Source: Evansella cellulosilytica DSM 2522
GTDB lineage: Bacteria; Bacillota; Bacilli; Bacillales; Salisediminibacteriaceae
Direction: 5' to 3'
Assembly: GCF_000177235.2 (NCBI RefSeq)
Contig: NC_014829.1
Span: 4,216,001-4,280,000, forward strand
Length of the DNA stretch: 64,000 nucleotides
The translations under genes were made by a program, and so were the position numbers. This document shows positions 60,009-64,000 of this stretch, piece by piece. Every line of letters begins with the position of its first letter. Position 1 is the stretch's first letter. Under the pieces are notes generated by a model that made no database searches, had not been told where the DNA came from, and saw only the letters and a program-made list of their open reading frames with translations.

Positions 60009-60224
60009 TTAATCCTTCTTGTTATTTGATAACTCTTCCACTTTCTTTTTTAATTTCTCAATTTCGGAGTATTGTTCTTTAAAAACTGAAATTAGCACCG
60101 CTAATACTAATGCAATAAAGATAATTAAAGCCCAAACATTCTCTATAATAAGAAAAAGAAAGAAAAACGAAAAAACATAAGTTACAGCAAGACAAGCCAA
60201 AAATGTGCCAATAAAGTTACTCAA
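60009..60224 (-). CDS. Two-helix plus coiled-coil small protein, 71 aa
   Basis: TTG start after GGGGGGT. MSNFIGTFLACLAVTYVFSF, second helix ENVWALIIFIALVLAVLISV, then FKEQYSEIEKLKKKVEELSN. The coiled-coil tail parallels the 55-residue neighbour; the two might interact. Confidence 0.68.
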   Translation of the reverse strand: MSNFIGTFLACLAVTYVFSFFFLFLIIENVWALIIFIALVLAVLISVFKEQYSEIEKLKKKVEELSNNKKD

Positions 60225-60264
60225 CTTTTAAATACCCCCCACTCTTGTTGTGACTTCTTATTTA

Positions 60265-60355
60265 GCGAAACTCCGCGTTATCACCACAACGGCAATGGCA
60301 GCTTATTCAACTAACGCTTCCCGTTAGTTTAGATACAGGACTTCACAAGCTTAAG
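60265..60355 (-). repeat. Family E element (full length, best hairpin)
   Basis: CTCCGCGTTATCACCACAAC, GGCAATGGCAGCTTATTCAA, then CTAACGCTTCCCGTTAG (a perfect CTAACG/CGTTAG hairpin), TTTAGATACAGGACTTCAC. Confidence 0.82.
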
Positions 60356-60377
60356 TTACGGTAAAGTTTTTTACTGC

Positions 60378-60545
60378 TTACTTTAAACGATTGACAATCA
60401 TCTTCTTACCGATTATGACCATTAAACCTGAACCTAATGCCAATAAAATAGAGTACAAATTTTGATTTTCAACAAATAAACCAATAAAGATAAAAACCAG
60501 AAGATAAATAGGCACTGCAAAAAGGAGATAACGTCCCAGGCTCAT
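60378..60545 (-). CDS. Two-helix membrane protein, 55 aa
   Basis: ATG 60545 with GGAG 9 nt upstream. MSLGRYLLFAVPIYLLVFIF, then LYSILLALGSGLMVIIGKKM and a basic end (IVNRLK). Bounded by family E elements on both sides: a one-gene, one-repeat unit. Confidence 0.65.
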   Translation of the reverse strand: MSLGRYLLFAVPIYLLVFIFIGLFVENQNLYSILLALGSGLMVIIGKKMIVNRLK

Positions 60546-60555
60546 TTAACAACAC

Positions 60556-60590
60556 TCCGTTCACGTGTCCACTAACGCTTACTCGTTAGT
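60556..60590 (-). repeat. Family E element (core)
   Basis: GTCCACTAACGCTTACTCGT then TAGTGAAAC; ACTAACG/CGTTAGT hairpin. Confidence 0.7.
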
Positions 60591-60676
60591 GAAACTTTTA
60601 AAATTTCTTTTTAATCAAGAATATTATGAAAGCTAATATGTTCCATAATATAAACCCTTAAAAATACTCATCATTA

Positions 60677-60829
60677 TCAACCCATAGCTAACATTCTAAC
60701 AATTTGCCACCCTGCAACTGCCAATGGAATTATTGAAACTAATTTAATCCATCTTTTTTTAGCGATAAAACCAACTATCAACATAACCAATCCTAATATT
60801 AAAACTCCAATAATAATTAAAAAAGTCAT
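60677..60829 (-). CDS. Two-helix membrane protein, 50 aa
   Basis: ATG 60829 after AAGGAAGA. MTFLIIIGVLILGLVMLIVG, AKKRWIKLVSIIPLAVAGWQ, IVRMLAMG. Believable small membrane protein. Between it and the next gene (60600-60670) is a frame-broken 24-codon hydrophobic fragment. Confidence 0.62.
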   Translation of the reverse strand: MTFLIIIGVLILGLVMLIVGFIAKKRWIKLVSIIPLAVAGWQIVRMLAMG

Positions 60830-60886
60830 CGTATCTTCTTCCTTTATACTAGATTTTTTAATGTAACTTAAAATCCATATACAACT

Positions 60887-60957
60887 CTACTTCCCGTTTA
60901 GTACCATAACGACAGCGACACCTTATTCTACTAATGCTCCCGTTTGTTGAATAAGGT
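60887..60957 (-). repeat. Family E element (full length)
   Basis: TTCCCGTTTAGTACCATAAC, GACAGCGACACCTTATTCTA, CTAATGCTCCCGTTTGTTGA, ATAAGG; ends at the next stop codon. Confidence 0.82.
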
Positions 60958-60958
60958 T

Positions 60959-61459
60959 TCATTCCATTTGATCTATTATTTCTAAAATATCTTCTTCTAA
61001 GAATACATCTGCTTTATTGAGTGGGTTTCCTTTATAGTGGAATGACATAAGATAACTTAATTCGTTATCAACCCATGAGATATATTGGGTATATTGATCT
61101 TCTGCATAATAGGCGTTTTCTCCATTAAGAAGATCCATTTCTTCAAAATCCAATGAATTATTTCGTTTTAAGTTTTTCGTATTTTCGACTTCTAATAGAA
61201 TGTTGCATTCTACTCCTCCGTACCTTAATTCAATAATTTCACTTTGTTTATCTGTTTTGTTAAGAATTGCCGACTTCTTCTTTATTGGAAAAGGTGAATT
61301 ATCTTCATTAATTTGCTTAGGTACAAATGAAATTACAGATAAAGCCTCTTCTTGCGGTATCTGCTCACCATATGTTAATTTCTGTTCTTCAACCCCTTTT
61401 TCGTTGTTACAACCTACAAGCATAATTGTCAAAACTGTAATAATTTTATATATTTTCAT
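60959..61459 (-). CDS. Lipoprotein, 166 aa
   Basis: GGGTGGTAATAGG before ATG. Lipobox LTIMLVGC; mature domain VLSVISFVPKQINEDNSPFP-like, IIELRYGGVECNILLEVENT, YTQYISWVDNELSYLMSFHY, DVFLEEDILEIIDQME. DUF4367-like feel (measuring-cup-like small extracytoplasmic domain), not certain. Lipid-anchored outside. Confidence 0.78.
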   Translation of the reverse strand: MKIYKIITVLTIMLVGCNNEKGVEEQKLTYGEQIPQEEALSVISFVPKQINEDNSPFPIKKKSAILNKTDKQSEIIELRYGGVECNILLEVENTKNLKRNNSLDFEEMDLLNGENAYYAEDQYTQYISWVDNELSYLMSFHYKGNPLNKADVFLEEDILEIIDQME

Positions 61460-61489
61460 CCTATTACCACCCCAAATCCCTTGTTCAAC

Positions 61490-61567
61490 TCTTCTGCTCG
61501 TTAGTTAAATTAAATGTTAACTCCTTATCGCAGGATTCTCCCCGTTTGTTTAAGTGTAATTCCTCAC
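61490..61567 (-). repeat. Family E element (TTAGGATTCT subtype)
   Basis: CTGCTCGTTAGTTAAATTAA, CTCCTTATCGCAGGATTCTC, CCCGTTTGTTTAAGTGTAAT, TCCTCAC; 12 nt before a stop. Confidence 0.78.
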
Positions 61568-61579
61568 GGTGTTTTCATA

Positions 61580-62335
61580 TCATAATGAGCAGTAGTGATT
61601 TATAATCTTCATAAGTCGTTCAGCATTCTCCGTTGTGACATTTTCAGATAATCTTGCACCAGCAATGACAGGCGCCCATTGAAAAACATCCGACCTTAAA
61701 ATTCCGCTCTTTTCACAATAAAGTCGCACGTACATTTCAGCTAACTCAGATGAAACTTGGGCATATAAAAGATAGGTCCGATATACATCAGCACGGATGT
61801 CTCCTGCACTCGAATCAACCCAATCTATAATTACCAATCGGTTATCTGTCTTAATCAAATTAAATAAATGAAAGTCTCCATGACAGAGCTTATTTTCATA
61901 AGTAAATGAATCTAATCTATTAAACAACTGAAACTTTTGTTTTTCATCTAATTTATTCGTAGTTTCAATTTGTCGATGTAACTTATCATACATTGGTTCA
62001 ATTGCTTCTGGATTAGGTTTAACTCTATGAATTTTCATTTGCATATCGACTGAAATTTTCAAGTAATATTCTGCTTGTTCTTTATCTTTGAACACTAAAT
62101 CTCCTAATATTTCTCCCTTAACATATTCCATTATAATTGCTTGTTCCCCGTTTATTTTAGTAACACTTAAAATTTCAGGAACAGGAAGTCCACATGAATA
62201 TGCATATTTTTGCTTGTTTGCTTCCTTTATGGATTCGGTATCAGGCAAAAAATCGTTAAAAACTTTTACTATTTTGTTGTCAGTATAATATATTGTTGCA
62301 GTATTTCCTTTTGCTATTGGATTACCTAAATCCAT
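61580..62335 (-). CDS. Aminoglycoside phosphotransferase (APH) family kinase
   Basis: 251 aa. Kinase-like fold: N-lobe GNTATIYYTDNKIVKVFNDF with the ATP lysine, hinge IIMEYVKGEILGDLVF, catalytic loop LCHGDFHLFNLIKTDNRLVI (HGDxxxxN), and metal-binding IDWVDSSAGDIRADVYRT (Asp). Phosphorylates an antibiotic or small metabolite; substrate cannot be told from sequence. GGGAGAG before ATG. Confidence 0.92.
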   Translation of the reverse strand: MDLGNPIAKGNTATIYYTDNKIVKVFNDFLPDTESIKEANKQKYAYSCGLPVPEILSVTKINGEQAIIMEYVKGEILGDLVFKDKEQAEYYLKISVDMQMKIHRVKPNPEAIEPMYDKLHRQIETTNKLDEKQKFQLFNRLDSFTYENKLCHGDFHLFNLIKTDNRLVIIDWVDSSAGDIRADVYRTYLLYAQVSSELAEMYVRLYCEKSGILRSDVFQWAPVIAGARLSENVTTENAERLMKIINHYCSL

Positions 62336-62411
62336 TGGGCTCTCTCCCTACATCCTAAAATAATTATGCCTGCAAGTTTTATATGAGAGAGGTATCTCCT
62401 TATTAAAGCAA

Positions 62412-62480
62412 CCTCCCTGTTTATCGAGTCAACAACAGCATCGTTAGCCTGTTCCACTAAGGCTGCTTTTCTTGAACGAG
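62412..62480 (-). repeat. Family E element (degenerate)
   Basis: CTCCCTGTTTATCGAGTCAA, CAACAGCATCGTTAGCCTGT, CCACTAAGGCTGCTTTTCTT. Confidence 0.6.
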
Positions 62481-62492
62481 TAACGTATAAAA

Positions 62493-63149
62493 TCACCCGT
62501 AAATATCAAGTCCAACTACACTCATATCTTTTTCATCAACCACTAAAACAATTTGTTTTGCAAATGTACTAAAAGATCGAATCGTTACTGACTCTTTCAA
62601 ACTATCTTCTAATTTCCATCCTGTTGGTTGAAGCGATATGAAACCTCTAGAAGTAAAGAAGGAGCTTATTAAAAAATCTCGTATCTTTTCTGTCTCATCA
62701 TTATGAAGTGAGTCGATCATGTCTAGATTTACCGAATAATATTTCAAGTTCCTCGGTCCAGTTGGCAACTGAAGATTTTTTGTACGATATAGATCTGGAA
62801 TAACTGGATATATACCGTTTGTAAGGGACTCCTGTACAAGCCTTTTAGACTCCTTTTTAAGACCCGTAACGTTTATTTCTATTAGTTTACCGTTAATGTA
62901 TATTTCCTTTATATCTAAATAATGTGGAACGACTTCATTCAATATCGTTTTCAATGCAGTTTGAGTTGGGGTTGGCAACGCTGTTACGGAATCACAGTCT
63001 AAAATCACATCAAACGAGGTAAAAAACTGGCAAACTGGGCTCATTTCCTTTAATTCATCTGTTGCTTCTAATCTTTCAATGTTTAATTCACCATGATCGT
63101 TATTCATTTCAGATAATGGTTCATCGATTTCTGTCATCCACTTCAACAT
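62493..63149 (-). CDS. Hypothetical protein, 218 aa
   Basis: GGGGAG before ATG. Soluble, no signal. Mixed alpha/beta: VPHYLDIKEIYINGKLIEIN, PDLYRTKNLQLPTGPRNLKY, QIVLVVDEKDMSVVGLDIYG at the end. Not recognised. An array member with family E on both sides. Confidence 0.72.
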   Translation of the reverse strand: MLKWMTEIDEPLSEMNNDHGELNIERLEATDELKEMSPVCQFFTSFDVILDCDSVTALPTPTQTALKTILNEVVPHYLDIKEIYINGKLIEINVTGLKKESKRLVQESLTNGIYPVIPDLYRTKNLQLPTGPRNLKYYSVNLDMIDSLHNDETEKIRDFLISSFFTSRGFISLQPTGWKLEDSLKESVTIRSFSTFAKQIVLVVDEKDMSVVGLDIYG

Positions 63150-63191
63150 TGTGATCTCCCCAAATCCTCGTTATTTATATTCACTATTCTT

Positions 63192-63236
63192 ACTCCCGTT
63201 CGAAGAACAGGCTACCGCTCCTGTTAGTAAAAAAAT
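63192..63236 (-). repeat. Family E element (short)
   Basis: TACTCCCGTTCGAAGAACAG, GCTACCGCTCCTGTTAGT; 12 nt before a stop. Confidence 0.65.
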
Positions 63237-63237
63237 A

Positions 63238-63444
63238 TCAGTTAGCTGTAGTTGCACCATTTCGTAACCACTTTCTATAGTTCAAAAATTGAACAAATAC
63301 ACAAGAACCAATCGCACCGAGAATTAAAATGATGTAATGTATTGTTATATTTAAAAGTAAAGCAAGTAAAACCGCGATAGCAATCGCAATTATATTACCA
63401 ATTAAAATTTCAGCCCATTTAACCCGCAGATACCGCAATACCAT
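63238..63444 (-). CDS. Two-helix membrane protein, 68 aa
   Basis: AAGGCGG before ATG. MVLRYLRVKWAEILIGNIIA, two adjacent helices, basic tail NYRKWLRNGATTAN. Not recognised. Confidence 0.65.
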   Translation of the reverse strand: MVLRYLRVKWAEILIGNIIAIAIAVLLALLLNITIHYIILILGAIGSCVFVQFLNYRKWLRNGATTAN

Positions 63445-63512
63445 GTATACAACCGCCTTTTCATTTTAATTTCGAAACTTACTTTCCTAATCTCATATAG
63501 CGCCACAGTATT

Positions 63513-64000
63513 TTAATCAAAGAATGCAGGTTCCTCTCGGTTGTGTAAGTGTTTAAAGGCCTGTTTAATTTGTGATTCTGTTATTCTCTCTATTGATAAT
63601 GGTGGTAGGTCATTTTCAGAAAAAAATTGTACTGCGCTCGTTTCTCTTCCTTCTTTCGGTTGTCCACCTATGATTTCACATTGTATGAATATTTTATATG
63701 TGTGATAGGGTGAAGGTGGGTGAGGATGGCATTTCTTATCAAGTACACCTAATAGTTTGATTGCCTTGACATCAAAGTTTGATTCCTCTTTCACTTCTTT
63801 GACTGCAACCTCGCTTGGCGATAAACCAATATCGCCCCAGCCACCTGGGAGCGACCATTTTCCATCTGCGTTTTCCCTGACCATTAAAATTTGGTTATCT
63901 TTAAAAACAACAGACCTAATATCTACTTTAGGTGTTGCATAACCCGTTTCATTGGCAAATAAATCTTTTATTTTTGTCTCGCTAACTTCCGTATGTAGTG
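63513..64000 (-). CDS. NUDIX hydrolase (partial; 5' end beyond window)
   Basis: The frame runs open to the window edge without a start: upstream residues LHTEVSETKIKDLFANETGY and PKVDIRSVVFKDNQILMVRE belong to it, so the internal ATG 63884 is not the start. Nudix box GGWGDIGLSPSEVAVKEVKE ES, with Lys where R of REVxEE is usual. The preceding N-terminal helical part marks the YjhB/ADP-ribose pyrophosphatase type. Hydrolyses nucleoside diphosphate-X compounds. Confidence 0.9.
   Translation of the reverse strand, partial: LHTEVSETKIKDLFANETGYATPKVDIRSVVFKDNQILMVRENADGKWSLPGGWGDIGLSPSEVAVKEVKEESNFDVKAIKLLGVLDKKCHPHPPSPYHTYKIFIQCEIIGGQPKEGRETSAVQFFSENDLPPLSIERITESQIKQAFKHLHNREEPAFFD

Noticed and set aside
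44138-63236. Family E as canonical attC sites
   Set aside because: No GTTRRRY/RYYYAAC core pair at the ends and no integrase in view; only the layout is integron-like, so kept as hypothesis.
1-64000. tRNA or rRNA genes
   Set aside because: No cloverleaf, GTTCRANNC-type T-loop context or rRNA signature recognised on either strand.

Overview
The window looks like chromosomal DNA from a low-GC Bacillaceae bacterium. Evidence: a ComK-like competence regulator, three DUF3231 proteins, strong GGAGG-type ribosome sites with many GTG/TTG starts, lipoboxes and an LPXTG-like anchor, a T-box leader and a Bacillus-type cyclic-di-GMP-I riboswitch. No rRNA, tRNA, CRISPR array or prophage structural genes were seen. 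Nearly everything is accessory: small membrane proteins, lipoproteins, resistance-like enzymes, transposons and an unusual load of short intergenic repeats.

0.7-15.7 kb: ordinary single genes (DUF3231, GT2 glycosyltransferase, esterase, SDR, sigma factor, lipoproteins, ComK) are separated by about 19 copies of a ~30-bp palindrome (family A) and by a second palindrome (family C). A REP-associated (Y1/HUH) transposase gene sits among them, and a wrecked second one lies at 15.4-15.7 kb. Three ~160-bp composite units carry family-A hairpins at both ends. A fourth pair of hairpins encloses what looks like a group II intron fragment.

14.2-21.1 kb: two multi-pass membrane proteins flank a protein with a diadenylate-cyclase (DisA-like) nucleotide-binding domain; a UDP-glucose dehydrogenase fragment and a SHOCT protein follow. 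21.3-23.8 kb is a complete IS66-type element with an 8-bp target duplication. Just past it is a c-di-GMP riboswitch in front of a small ORF interrupted by an amber codon. 24.3-29.0 kb holds the remains of a surface-polysaccharide cluster (WecB epimerase, GT4, heparinase-like protein, broken GT4).

29-43 kb: lipoprotein and membrane genes, two more DUF3231 genes, AAC(3), and an XRE/membrane-protein pair. Here the intergenic repeat changes to tandem 21-bp units (family D). One ~258-bp segment containing them is triplicated, and the third copy is split by an IS256-type element with an exact 8-bp target duplication.

43-64 kb: almost all genes are on the minus strand, mostly alone and under 1 kb: NUDIX, APH, NTase-like, GNAT, RelE/ParE toxin with antitoxin, deaminase, DJ-1/PfpI, Zn-protease, SnoaL-like, T-box-controlled MFS transporter, MerR, and many tiny membrane proteins. 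After most stop codons lies a related ~30-100 bp repeat (family E, core CCCGTTTGTT). The layout of one gene plus one 3' repeat, one orientation and varied adaptive functions resembles an integron cassette array, although no integrase or canonical attC site is visible. Several genes here are broken by single-base changes in A/T runs near the 5' end. This array is the best candidate for an undescribed system in the window.
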